A DNA stretch of 64,000 bases from Odontocerum albicorne (lineage: Eukaryota > Arthropoda > Insecta > Trichoptera > Odontoceridae), in contig OX463854.1 in the NCBI GenBank assembly GCA_949825065.1, positions 18,662,103 through 18,726,102 on the forward strand. Direction: 5' to 3'. Positions 43,543 to 54,440 of this stretch are shown here, in pieces; the first letter of the stretch is position 1; every line of letters begins with the position of its first letter. The notes under the pieces were generated by a model, which was not told the DNA's origin, searched no databases, and worked only from the letters and a program-made list of their open reading frames with translations. The position numbers and the translations under genes are program-made.

Positions 43543-46337
43543 CATAGGTTCTCAACCTTATTTTGCCCACCGCCCACTTTGAGAATATTTTTTTTTTCTA
43601 AAACCTCCCAATTTTTTTACTTGCGAATCTGAAACAGCTAGTGCCACGATTGTATTTAAACGTGTAATATTATATACTATAGTCGTAAGATAGGATATGA
43701 CCCTATCCCATTTCTGAGTTTAAAGAATACTGTTTCAATGAGAACAATCAAAACACATACTTAATTATATTGAAAAGTATTTTTATTAACATTCAAAAGA
43801 CATTGAATTTATAAATTATCGAATGAGAAGGTTGAATTTGATGCATTTTAAGAAGTTTGTTAAAACAACCGTAAGTCGCCGCGTACAGTAACATGGAGCC
43901 GATTTCTCTTTTTAGTTACCAATGTTGCTACAGCACTAAATCCACGTTCAGCTTAATAGGAAGATGGGAATGCTATCAGAAATCGTTGAACAATCGACCA
44001 TAATCCTGGGTACAGTTGCAAAATCGGCTTCTGCAGCCAAAATTCTTGGTAGCCATTCTTGAATTTAATTTTTAATTCCTCATTTGTCGTATGTTCTATT
44101 AGTTATTATTCTAACTGGGATGATCCTGCTGTGTAGATATTTGAAAAAGGATCCAAAACCGAGTCTGGTATGTCCATGTTTAAAATGTCCTGGAATCGTT
44201 CCTTGAAATGACTGTGGAGGTTTTCCAAGTGTTGACCATAAACAAGTAAGTCGTCGTGCTTGAATGATAGTGCTGATAAATTTGGGAAGTTAGTGAATTC
44301 GCGTCTGTCGATATTTCTTTTGTATAATAGCAGTTTGGACACGAAAGTAGCAACGCTATTTTTTGTCTTAATCAAGTTTAAGTCGTCGCATTGAAGTTGG
44401 AGATTGACATCATTAAACAATTTTTACAGGTCTGTCAAGTACGCAGTATCGTTCATTGATGAGATGAGGTTGTCGCGCAATTCCGTGTCTTTGTTTCCTA
44501 CGAACTCTATCACAGACCCAAACAGATTGTAAAATCGAGTCAAACAAGTACTTTTTGACAGCCAGCGCACCTCTGTGTGAAGCAGCAATCGGTTGAAATC
44601 TTCATCATTGGCAATGCAAAGCTGACTAAATAATCTGTCATTCAACGAGTTACTTCTGATTTTATTAACTGCTCTGATAACATATTGCAATGATGTATGG
44701 AGGCGTTCACTCAGGTGTTTCGCAACCAAATGCTGGCGATGAATAACGCAATGCACAGCAAGCACGTCAGGAGCTTTATTTTTTAAGCATGCTATGAAGC
44801 CTTTGTGACGCCCTGTCATAGCCGGTGCGCCATCCGTAGCAACTGACAAAATATTATTAAAAGGAATTTCCTTTTCGTCACATATGGTTTCTCCTTTGTA
44901 TATGTTTCCAAATTAGTAGCAAACAATAGTTCTCGACATATTTTCTCATCTTTGATAAACCTCACGTATGACAATAGCAATGCTTCATTGGTTGGTAAAG
45001 TGGACTCATCCAGTTGAATTGAAAATTAACAAGTCTGCAGATGATTGCACAATGATCCTTCAATGTTTTCAGCCATCTCATCAATTCGTCTTTGCACAGA
45101 ACTATTGCTCAAAGGAATTTTTCGGATAATATCTGCAGCTGGTTTATGGAGCACAGTGGTTATTACTTCTTTTACTGCTGGTAAAATTAAATCTTCCCCA
45201 ATAGTATGCGGTTTGCCTGTTTTAGCAATCAACAATGAGATATTGTACGAAGCTCGAAGTCCGTCATCGTCTTGATTAGAAGCTGATGAAAAAAGTTTTG
45301 ATATAGTTGGCTGAATTTCGTACTTCTTTTTCATGTCTTGAAAATAGGTCACGTCTTTGTCTTTCTTATCCGGGTGTATTTTATTAAAATGATCTTGAAG
45401 CCTAGAAGGCTTCATCGCTTCATTTGAAAATGTTTTTTGACAAATAAGGCACATTGGCGATGATGGATTTGTGGGATTTTCGATAAATCCGTATTTAATA
45501 TAATCCACACTATACTGCCGTCTCTTCTTTTTTGCTTCCGACATGGTTTTTTACTTTACAGATACGTGAGTAGTAGTAGTAGTGAAAAGATCAACTTTTA
45601 AAACCCTGTCATCAATTGCGCGCGATAATGCCAATGAAAATAAAATGAACAATCACTGCCTTTATATAGGTTGGAGACATATAACACGCATCGACAGGAA
45701 TAAGATAAACATGCAGAGACTCGTTTATAACACCCGGCGCGGAAGTAAAGCGCGGGGGCAAGGGTGATGCGGGAGCAGAGTGCGGGCTAAAACAAGCACA
45801 GATAATACTGTCAATTCTTGCAGGATTGCAAAAATCACGTTATTTAACAAAAACTTGTTATAACTGAATTGCTACAAGCATATTTTTTGCTATTTTTTAT
45901 TAACAGGCTTTTGTTAACTTTACCTGTATTTATATATGAGATATTTCACGTGAAATTGGAAGATTTGAAAATTTTTAATTCAAATCTAATTAAAAAAAAT
46001 TATATCATCCAATTTAATGTAGATCTGAATGTAATGGAATCTTTAAGTTCAATTTTCATCCACTTCCCGAACTACCGAAATATGTGAATTTTCGCACACG
46101 TGATAAAAATGATTCAAATACATACAATAACAAAAATTAACCAATATTAAAGTTTACTTTAGTTAGTACGTGATAAGCGTATTTTATTTTTGTCTTTTTT
46201 AGACTATATTTTTTTAATCTGCCCACGCCCCTCCGTGCCATCTCAACGCCCCCTGATTTTCTCTGGATCTTCTACTGCCCCCCTGAAAGTCTCAAACGCC
46301 CAAAAGGGGGCGTTATCGCCCACGTTGAGAACTTATG
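43543..46337 (-). mobile_element. hAT element, 2795 bp, with target duplication
   Basis: The ends read CATAGGTTCTCAACC (left) and CATAAGTTCTCAACG (right, reversed), the form typical of Charlie-like hAT ends. They are flanked by 8-bp duplications GTTTAGAT (43535-43542) and GTTTATAT (46338-46345), 7 of 8 identical. Subterminal regions are rich in GCCC/GGGC. It encodes a decayed transposase on the minus strand. Confidence 0.93.
43870..45544 (-). pseudogene. hAT transposase, ZBED5-like, decayed
   Basis: From ATG at 45544: MSEAKKKRRQYSVDYIKYGF, then a BED zinc finger (CLICQKTFSNEAMKPSRLQD and HFNKIHP) and LLIAKTGKPHTIGEDLILPA. After a stop near 45026 comes SIQLDESTLPTNEALLLSYV (first catalytic Asp), then a frameshift near 44.88 kb, SVATDGAPAMTGRHKGF (second Asp), VHCVIHRQHLVAKHLSE, HTEVRWLSK, and a stop after AYLTDL. 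The hAT dimerisation end is AERGFSAVATLV and KKRNRLHVT near 43.95 kb (catalytic Glu). All domains are present in order, but two or more stops and a frameshift abolish function. Host genes such as ZBED5 derive from this family. Confidence 0.9.
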
Positions 46338-46429
46338 GTTTATATAAATAAGTTGTGAATATGTTACTTATAAAACAAATATGTTTTGAGGCTGTCGTGG
46401 TTTTTTGCATCACTTGGATAAAAAAATTC

Positions 46430-46860
46430 GGAGAGTTTTACCGCGTGGTTTGGTATAATGCTGACGTTTCGAAAACGTTGCAGTGTTCATCTTCAGGGCT
46501 TGTTCGTATTCAGCTTCGCCATACGTGGATACCGCTGATTTATAACAGTCTCAACCGCAACATGAGTGCATGAGTCCGTCCCGGAACTAAATGAAAATTA
46601 ACAACAACTTCAATATTTGTGGAAGTCGCGCAATCGTTCTCCCGTAGTGGAAAGGAACCATGCGCTCACGTTAAGGTCGCGAACCAAAATGGACTCGTTC
46701 ACTCACGTTGCGGTTAAGACTCTACTGTATGCCAGCAGTATCCGGCGCGCATCCATTTATGATGAAGTTGACTACCAACAAGCCCTGAAGTTGAAAACTA
46801 CAACGTTTTCGAAACGTCGGCATCATACGCTAAACTACGCAATAAATCCCAAGCATGCTC
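46430..46860. mobile_element. Head-to-head inverted repeat, about 150-bp arms
   Basis: The left arm (about 46430-46590) and right arm (about 46690-46860) are homologous in opposite orientation, about 75-80 percent by eye. Shared blocks: GACGTTTCGAAAACGTTG, TTCAGGGCTTGTT, a TGGAT block and AACCGCAAC(A/G)TGAGTG. Each arm holds a 34-nt core (46465-46498 minus; 46783-46816 plus) of form CCCTGAAG.., 6-bp stem, 6-nt loop, stem, GAAACG. A third copy of the core is at 56221-56254. The element class is unproven; Penelope-like termini are the best guess. Confidence 0.75.
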
Positions 46861-46934
46861 AACTAGAGAGCGAATGTCAAGCGAGTGGAAGTAAATAGAG
46901 ATATCGCGATGTTAAGGACAGATGATGAATAAAA

Positions 46935-47400
46935 TAGGATAATTAACCAAATTTAAAATTATGGTTCACAATAGCGCATAAGTGCCAACATTGATGTATG
47001 GGAGTGACACATTGACGTGGAAAATGAGTTGATGGATCAGAGAAATGCATGTTCTGAGAAGAAAGAAGTTTCGATGTATGACAGAATAAGAAATGTATTT
47101 ACTAAGGAAAAATGTGCTCGCTGATGTGGTTTGGACATGTTAAACGGACGGGTGACGAAAGATTGACTAAACAAATTTATAATGCATACATAAGTGGAAA
47201 TGGAAGATGACCGAGAAAAGTATGGTTGGACCAAGGGGATGAAATTTTGAGAGAAGGAAAGGTTAAAAGTAAGATAAACCAAATGAGTTGTATGAGAAGA
47301 TGTATGAATGTGAATGAAGTATATCATGACAGGAAAGATTAACGCTCTGTCATCTTTGCTTACCCTGACTGGGAAATGGCGTTATAGAATGTATGAATAT
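46935..47400 (+). pseudogene. LINE group A C-terminal end
   Basis: The plus strand, across frames, gives VPTLMYGSDTLTWK, LMWFGHVKRTGDERLTKQIY, NAYISGNGR, PRKVWLDQGDEILREGKVKS and MRRCMNVNEVYHDRKD, then YPDWEMAL. This is the best-preserved group A end in the window. It is 5' truncated with a few stops. Confidence 0.85.
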
Positions 47401-47759
47401 ATTTTTTTAAATAGTTTGCTTATTTATGGTAACATTTTTGGTCGATTTCAACGTCGAAAGGAACTGAATTAACATTCTTTATTATTTTTGTATAAATATT
47501 TTCTTATAAACCACAGAAACTAAATTGTACTGAGTTATTACACTTATCTTTGTATTTAATCGAAATATTAGTATATATCGACTGTGATAGATAGACACAT
47601 ATATTTTATGTCCAAATTTGATAATTTTCAAGGTAACGATGACGAATTATTCACAACATCCTTGTTTAATCGGTAAACAAATATTCTACGGCCAAAACTT
47701 ATTTCAGTTCACTATAGTAAATTATAAATTATCAATTTTTAATTAATATCGGTGAACAT

Positions 47760-47960
47760 TCTAGTAGCCTAGTTGATAAGACGTCTGGCTTCTAGCCTGG
47801 AGAGTTTAGAGTTTGATTCCTGTTGGTACTCTGATTTTATTTTTTAAAGATTTCCAGTCGCATTTTCATTTAAGATTTGTTGAACACGTTTCTGGTTGGT
47901 TGAAATTGATTGGCACTCACCAGTCAGGTTGTACTGTACACAACGTAAATGTTATATGAT
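47760..47960 (+). mobile_element. SINE S1 copy, full length
   Basis: The head TAGTAGCCTAGTTGATAAGA and AGTTTGATTCCTG (B box) is followed by a T-rich linker, GTCGCATTTTCATTTAAG, TTTCTGGTTGGTTGAAATTG and a diverged tail ending ACACAACGTAAATGTTATAT. Confidence 0.8.
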
Positions 47961-47964
47961 ATCA

Positions 47965-48530
47965 TGAATTACATTTCATATACAAATGTGATTTTCAAAC
48001 AAATATTTTCAGGCCGGGTAGTTTTTTTTCCAAGAGTAATTTAACCTTTTTCCGAGAGTCGTTTGCAAATTGCGACCTGAAACTAACATATCTCTTTCAC
48101 AATGATGACATTGAGTGATGGAAACATCTCCCTTAGTTTTATTTAGAAAAATTTCACCTCAGGTAGCTTAAAGTGTCTGAATTATTCATTTTACATTGTA
48201 GAGCACATTTAGTAGGAGCAGAGTATTGTTGGCTCGTTTCAGGTCAATGTAACTAGGATTATATACTCGAATGTATTAATCGACTTGAATTTATATAGGT
48301 ATTTCTCACTTTACGAAAAGCATCAACCCGCAACCCACGAGTTGTTTTTTTTTTTATAAATCATGTAAAAAATAACCATGAAACAGTTGTTTAATGAAAA
48401 TTGAATAAGTGGATATAATATTTTTTCATTATGGTTCTCATAAGCACCTGCAGGGCGAGCACTTATACTCTGAAGTTATCAGATATGGTCCTCTGCAGAT
48501 AATGACAACGCATTACTGAAATTGACACTA
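47965..48530. other. No gene recognised
   Basis: AT-rich with a T run at about 48345; nothing assignable. Confidence 0.4.
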
Positions 48531-48534
48531 GTGT

Positions 48535-48780
48535 AGAAAATACCTTCAAGTCAAAACATTTAAATATGATTATTCTCTAGCGCTTAATGAAAGTACAAAT
48601 ATAAACGACACTGCTCAGTTAGCAATATTTGTACATGATGTCGATAGAGATTTTATTGTTAAAAAGCATTACAAAAGTCAAAGGTTTATTCTTTGTAGTA
48701 ATGGAAACCTTATAGCAACTCAACTTGAGTTTGACAAATTTCTCAGGCGTTACAACTGATGAGCTCCTACGCATTTTTTA
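48535..48780 (+). pseudogene. hAT transposase fragment, GTF2IRD2/ZMYM6-like
   Basis: The plus strand reads YSLALNESTNINDTAQLAIF, then VHDVDRDFIVKKHYKSQRF and, a little later, LEFDKFLRRYN. FSLALDESTDxxDTAQL is a characteristic phrase of one hAT transposase branch around the first catalytic Asp, which here is Asn (LNEST). No termini were found; it is a small remnant unrelated to the two large hAT copies. Confidence 0.75.
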
Positions 48781-48784
48781 TTGC

Positions 48785-49735
48785 CAATATTGCGTATTTT
48801 TTTTATCGCTAACATTTATTTCATTTACAATCGGTGCCGAACTCAAAATAATATCCTGTATTTTGTATGCAATCAACCAATGAAAGCCTAGCTTTTAAAA
48901 CATAAATTGTATAGAATAATTATAGCATCGTGCCTGAATTAGAATCATGAATTCCAAAACTTTTTCAAATCAAACTAATCAACATACTCCGAAAATAACT
49001 AAATACGGTCCCAACTTCCAACCTCGCTCCATAGCTCGTAAATGAAGAAAAACATTGGTGATTCACTCTCAATTCTGCGTAATACTACTCTCGTATGCTG
49101 CGTCTTTCGGTTGGACCCTCAATTAAGTTGGCCTCCACGGCTAGATCGATACAGCACCAATTATTGGGATGTCGATGGAGAATTGGAAAAACAATTTGCC
49201 ACCAATTGACTTGACGTAAACGTGAGTAGAATTTGATTTTTTTTAATTGGGAGACACCTACGAGATGTGGGTGGATGGAAACTCACGGAATTTTTGACAG
49301 GCAAATTTTTAAAATTAAATGGCTTTTTGATCGAGTAGATATTTGTTTACGTTAATTGAGAATAATGGTGTAGGACAGGACGAAGTCGAAAATAAATTTC
49401 AAATGTAAAAATACTCTCTAGATGAGGTTCAAGTGCCCCACTAAGGATCTAACCGAGTCGGTCTACAAGGTAATAAATGGCCTCTGGATAAACATTTATG
49501 TGTGGCAAATTTAGTTATTAGTTTGGAAAATATATTAAAAACACGCAGAAAGCTTGTATAGTATAGCGTTATTTCGTTATATATTTTCACCTCACGAGTG
49601 CATTGTTTTAGAATTTATCCACTATAAATGCCACTAAATAAATTTAGATGCATTGATATCTATCTAGAAGGATGTTGGGATACAGATAATAAAGAATATG
49701 CTAAGTAATAACCAGAATATTGATAGACTCATCAT
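48785..49735. other. No gene recognised
   Basis: No motif, RNA or clear repeat seen. Confidence 0.4.
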
Positions 49736-50050
49736 CTTGTTGTGTAGCTCATGACTGAGCATCGTGACTCCCATGATAGCATCTGACGACTCCTTTCCAT
49801 CTATCCCCTGTACTCCACTGCTCGAAAGGCAGCTGTTAAGGGTTGTCCAGATGCGTCTCTCACTTGGTCGGTCCAACGCATTTGGATTATTTCTCTTGTG
49901 CGCAGTACTTCCACGCCTCCAATAACCATCGACCTCTCCTAACTGTCTCCTTGGCCACGAGCAATGTTCCCAAATAACCGGAGGACTCGTCGAAAATATA
50001 TTGACAATCTGTTGGTGATTTTCAGTTCTACGCGACAGGATGGACAAGTT
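49735..50050 (-). pseudogene. LINE group D C-terminal end
   Basis: The minus strand reads NRLSIYFRRVLRLFGNIARG, DS.ERSMVIGGVE, QMRWTDQVRDASGQPLTAAF and RAVEYRG.MERSRQML. This fits the FGHI, LE..V..G.VEG and RWTDQIK segments. The 127-codon frame 49664-50047 is another frame over the same remnant. Confidence 0.7.
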
Positions 50051-50274
50051 GGTTTTCGTAAATAAAGGATTTAGGCACGCTTATTTGATATTTCAATTAA
50101 ACTAAAGAAATGTGTTTTTAATGGTATTTTCATTATACTCCAATTTTTTTACCTAGCAGAGGAGAGCACAAAATGAATTTGCAATTTTAATTTCAATCAA
50201 TTCCTGTAATAATTACTAAACAGCTAATATTTTTCATATAAATAAATGCATTATTTGGAACCTGTAATTATTTG

Positions 50275-50960
50275 TGAAATATAATTTTAGCAAAATGCTC
50301 GCCTCTTACTGTCATACAAATGCGAGCTCTTTCAAGAGCATTTCTCATTACATTTACGTAAATTTCAGGCGATATTTTAATAATTGTTGCTCGAATATTA
50401 TTCTCGAATTATTCAATCGACGTTTGATTATTGGCATACGCATGTTTTTTAAGATAACCCTACAGGAAAAAAGTCTACAGCGGATAAATCTGGAGATCTT
50501 GGCAGGTGGTTGATTTCACCGGTTTCTGGAGATTAGTCGATCATTAAACATTATCTCTGTGCTGTGTGACACATAGCACCATCTTGTTGAAACCACATGT
50601 TTTCCAAAGTCAGTTTATCCAATTTAGATGACAAAAAGTTATCAATCATGACACGGTATCAGTCGCCATTTACAGTTACAGCGTTATCCGTAACAGATTC
50701 CTGAGCAAATTTCACATCACACTGACACTCGACGAGGTTTTAATGGTCACTGATGAATCACTTGCCGATTTTCAGCGCCCTAATAGACTCTTTTATTTGT
50801 AAACATAACCACTGAAATCGAAATGGGTTTTGTCGCTCAATATGATTTTCTCATGAAAATTGAAGACTGATTTTCTAAGAACGTTTTAATAATTACAACG
50901 CGTTGTTGAACCGTGAAGCGCTCCATAACGAATTTGCAAGTCTACACTACTCGAATGTCA
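50275..50960 (-). pseudogene. Tc1/mariner-superfamily transposase remnant
   Basis: The minus strand starts MERFTVQQRVVIIKTFLENQ, then, after an apparent internal deletion, FHEKIILSDKTHFDFSGYVY, ASDSSVTIKT, LWKTCGFNKMVLCVT and PDLSAVDFFL.GYLKKHAYAN, and ends NVMRNALERARICMT. This is the plan of the widespread insect transposase with the HFxLSGYVNKQN phrase and a D..DFFLWGYLK third-Asp box. Residues between the N-terminus and the first Asp are missing. TGGGTGTCTAAAAATAAACT near 51073 reversed may be one terminus; no partner was found. Confidence 0.7.
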
Positions 50961-51209
50961 AATATTAACTGTCAGAATGTAACCATACCAATATTAAATT
51001 TATTCATAATTTAATTTATAACTGCAATTAGAAATTAAATGTTACTTAAAAAGTTTATTTTTAGACACCCAGTATAAACTTATCGATCAACCCATGTGGA
51101 TCGTCAGTGTGGCTGTATACACGTATCTCGTTATATTAAATGGTTTAATTGCAATTTCTACTACGGGCAAGGTTCCACATAAGATAAGTTTCTCACGGTC
51201 GAATGTGAG

Positions 51210-51223
51210 TACTCGTACGAGTA
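51210..51223. repeat. 14-bp palindrome TACTCGTACGAGTA
   Basis: TACTCGTA overlaps its reverse complement, forming a perfect palindrome. The 8-mer is strongly over-represented in the window. Confidence 0.9.
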
Positions 51224-51879
51224 GATGTCGAATTAAAATCATTGAAAAATTCAAACTTTTCTCCGCTCTTTGAAGCAAAGGATGTCAAACTATTGACCGA
51301 CTTAGACGGAATATTTGTATATATTTATTTATCTCTGGCCACTCGTATTGTATCAGACGTATGTGTCACATAGACGAGTGAATTTGATTTTAAATTACCT
51401 CTGAAATTGTTAAGAAATTATTATTTTATATTGTCGTGTTATGATGTATTATCTGCGTTTGATCAGTATACCTGTACACATAGTAATAAAATATTCCTTA
51501 TGCGCGGCCTTCGCAATGATCACTATAAATCAGGACTGGCCAACCCACGGCCCGCGGCACCCTTGTGTGCGGTCCGCGGTCATAAATGACGAATTAGTTT
51601 TTTTTATTACCTTACAAATATCTGTACCCTAGAGCAGTGTTCCCCAACCTTTTTAGACCTGTGGACCGGTAAAAAAAGGAAGTTTTTTTCGCGGACCACT
51701 AATACTGAAATAAAAATGTTTTTTTTTATTTAATATTTTTTAATCTTATATTGTGACAGATGGACATATGTAACTATAATTAGCAAATATACATATAACA
51801 GTTAAACAATTTTAATTGTAACTTTGATACAATTAAAATTTAACAAAAACAATGGGGTTTTTATAACAAACTTGTAACG

Positions 51880-52390
51880 ATGGTCGTTATCAATGTAGCG
51901 TGTGTCCTATTAGAACGTGCTGATGATTTTGATATCGACATCGCTATCTTCGTTTTAGTCGATCTGCGTTACTTCTCGTTCAGATTCATCAATATAGCGG
52001 ATTGCTTATCTCTATAAGTCATGATGATCTTGATTTGTATTCAATGAATATAGACTCAGGAATGCGGATATAAAAAGCGAAAGTGACAGCGGGTGATAAA
52101 TAATAAGTCTTGACAGTTGAATGAATGACAATAATAATATGTTTATTTCTCGGCGTCCGAGTAATTTATACCAATGAGTGAATACATTCGCGATACATAT
52201 CTGCCTTGCTCTAGCGAATGAATTGGCGGTAGGTTAATTATTTATATTTGGAGATGGCTAGCCAATTCGCAGACGTTGTAAATAGTAAATATTGTTGTTG
52301 TTCATAGTGTGTGACAATCATTGAATTCTTCATCGGTCATTGCCCCTGTATGTTTACTATCTGACAATAATTAATTTAATTTAATTGTGT
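51880..52390 (-). mobile_element. Gypsy LTR and gag-start fragment within hAT
   Basis: On the minus strand this repeats the block at 2021-2575: ATGACCGATGAAGAA near the LTR start, AATAAACATATTATTATTGT, CGCATTCCTGAGTC, the primer region TTGATGAATCTGAACGAGAA and a gag start MSISKSSARSNRTHA. It sits between the hAT left end and the transposase stop, so it inserted into, or was captured by, the hAT. Confidence 0.75.
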
Positions 52391-52459
52391 TTAACAATTC
52401 ACTTATTCATTTTGACAATTATTTATTTATTTATTTATTTAGGTAGGTATTCCTACAAA

Positions 52460-54440
52460 CTAATGTGAAATCTGCTGTTGCATCTTTGCTAATATATTGG
52501 ATATTTTTGGCTGCAATGCTGTCTCTGATAGACGAAGTGCTGCATTCACGTCCAGTATATTCCTTTGTTTCGATTTTATTGAGGACATGGATGAAAATGC
52601 TTTTTCGCATGAAAAGGCTGTTGAAAATGACATTAATAAATTTATAGCTTTACAGCTTAAAGATGGATATTCATCTTCCACTGATATCCAAAACTGAGAC
52701 AATGTTAATGTTTTGTGTCTGGATATCAGAGTGACATCCGAAGACAACTCTATTAATTGTTCTTTTTCTCTACTCGTAAGAGTACATGAAATTATGTCCT
52801 TCATGAAGGGATTACTAATCCAAAGATTTCCTTTACGAGGATCCTCATTTTCGGGATAATAATGATTAAATTTTAGTACCAACGCCTTCAAGTGTTGACT
52901 TATTACATTTAAAACACCTTTCCTGTCGACGTCAGCAGCAATTAAAAATTCTCGCAAAAGTGGAAACATTTCTAAATCCCCCACTTGTACACGACAATCC
53001 CAAAAAACCAGCTTCTTTTTAAATGCATCGACCTTATTTCTCAATTTAAAAATATTTGTACCAAACCCTTGCAGAGAAAGATTCAAGTCATTAAGTAGAC
53101 TAAATATGTCCGCCATATATGCGAGTTCACTCAACCATTTCTCGTCCAAAAAATGTTCTAGTAGGGCGGAGTTTCTGTCTCTCATAAAATGTTTTGCTTC
53201 TTCCCTTAATTCAAAGAGACGTGAAAGACCCTTTCCTCTCGATAGCCACCTCACTTCTGCATGGAGAAGTAGATGTTGATGTTGCGAGTCTATACTCTCG
53301 CACAGTAACTTGAACAGTCTTAAGTTCATGGATCGACTACGAATTTCATTTATAATCTTCACTGCGTCGTTCATCACTGTGTTTAGCTCTGGAGAGAGCT
53401 TCTTTGCAGCTAGATGCTCTCGGTGAATTATACAGTGAGTGGACAACATATCTGGATGGGCAACAGTCTTTATTCTTGCAACTACACCTGAGAGATGTCC
53501 AATCATGCTTGCAGCGCCGTCTGTACACACTCCGACGCATTTGCCCCACTCTAAGCTGTACGCTTGGAAATACTCGTCAAGAACATCAAATATCTCCGAA
53601 CTTGTAGTCCATCCAGGTAAGTCAAGACAGCAAAGAAGTTCCTCCCTAAAATCTTTAGCTTTACTTTACCTCACGAAGCAAAGTAGAATAGCATGGTTGC
53701 TCACGTCAGTTGATTCGTGGAGTTGAATCGCAAAACATCGTGATTTCTTTATTCCCTCTACAACCTGCTCTTCAATATCGATCGCCATGTCAAGAATTCT
53801 TCTCTGGATGTGTTTCCCGAAAGTGGTATAGCCTCGAGTTTTTTGTGGCTTGAGGACCCAAAACCTCACGAGCGCAATCTATGATGCGAGGCTTTACTAA
53901 CTCCTCGCCGATAGTGAACGATTTTTTTGTTTTAGATATTTGAAGAGTAACTAAATAAGACACTTGAAGCAGTTTTTTGTCCCTAGTTATCATCTTCTTC
54001 ATTTCACTTTTTTGATTTTTCAACTGGTCGTGTAATCTTTCAAAAAAATCCAATGGCTTATCTTTGAGATCACTATGATTCGAACACAAATGACGAACCA
54101 GTTTGGAAGGTTTCATCGCCTCATTTGATAGAATTGCGTGACACACTACACACAGGGGCCGTGGACATAGTTCACTTTCAAGGGCTATAGTAAAACCAAA
54201 CTTTAAATACCCTTTATCATAATGCCTAACATAGTCTCCTTTCCTTTTTTAGCTTCTGTCGCACATTCCGAAGTTTCAACACATTTATTTTTCCTTGATT
54301 CTTGTATACTTGATGTACTCGAACTTGGATTATTTTCGGTGTCTTCACTACACTTCTCCTGGTTACTGTTCTTGTTTTTAAAAAAGTTAAAAATATTTTG
54401 CTGTTTGTCTTTCTTTTTTTCCATTTTGAAGGGTTTCAAA
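52460..54440 (-). pseudogene. hAT transposase, SCAND3/ZBED5-like, nearly intact
   Basis: Segments on the minus strand: an N-terminus rich in Lys/Ser (MEKKKDKQQNIFNFF), a BED zinc finger (CPRPLCVVCHAILSNEAMKP and SKLVRHLCSNH), QISKTKKSFTIGEELVKPRI, FAIQLHESTDVSNHAIL, then GVCTDGAASMIGHLSGVV (second catalytic Asp), STHCIIHREHLAAKKLSP, HAEVRWLSRGKGLSRLF, and the dimerisation end AFSCEKAFSSMSSIKSKQRN (catalytic Glu). The last 356 codons (53530-52460) are open. Breaks: a frameshift near 54.17 kb, one near 53.86 kb and an in-frame TAA at 53666-53668. The first catalytic Asp is replaced by His (QLHEST). Inactive but younger-looking than the 44 kb copy. Confidence 0.92.
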
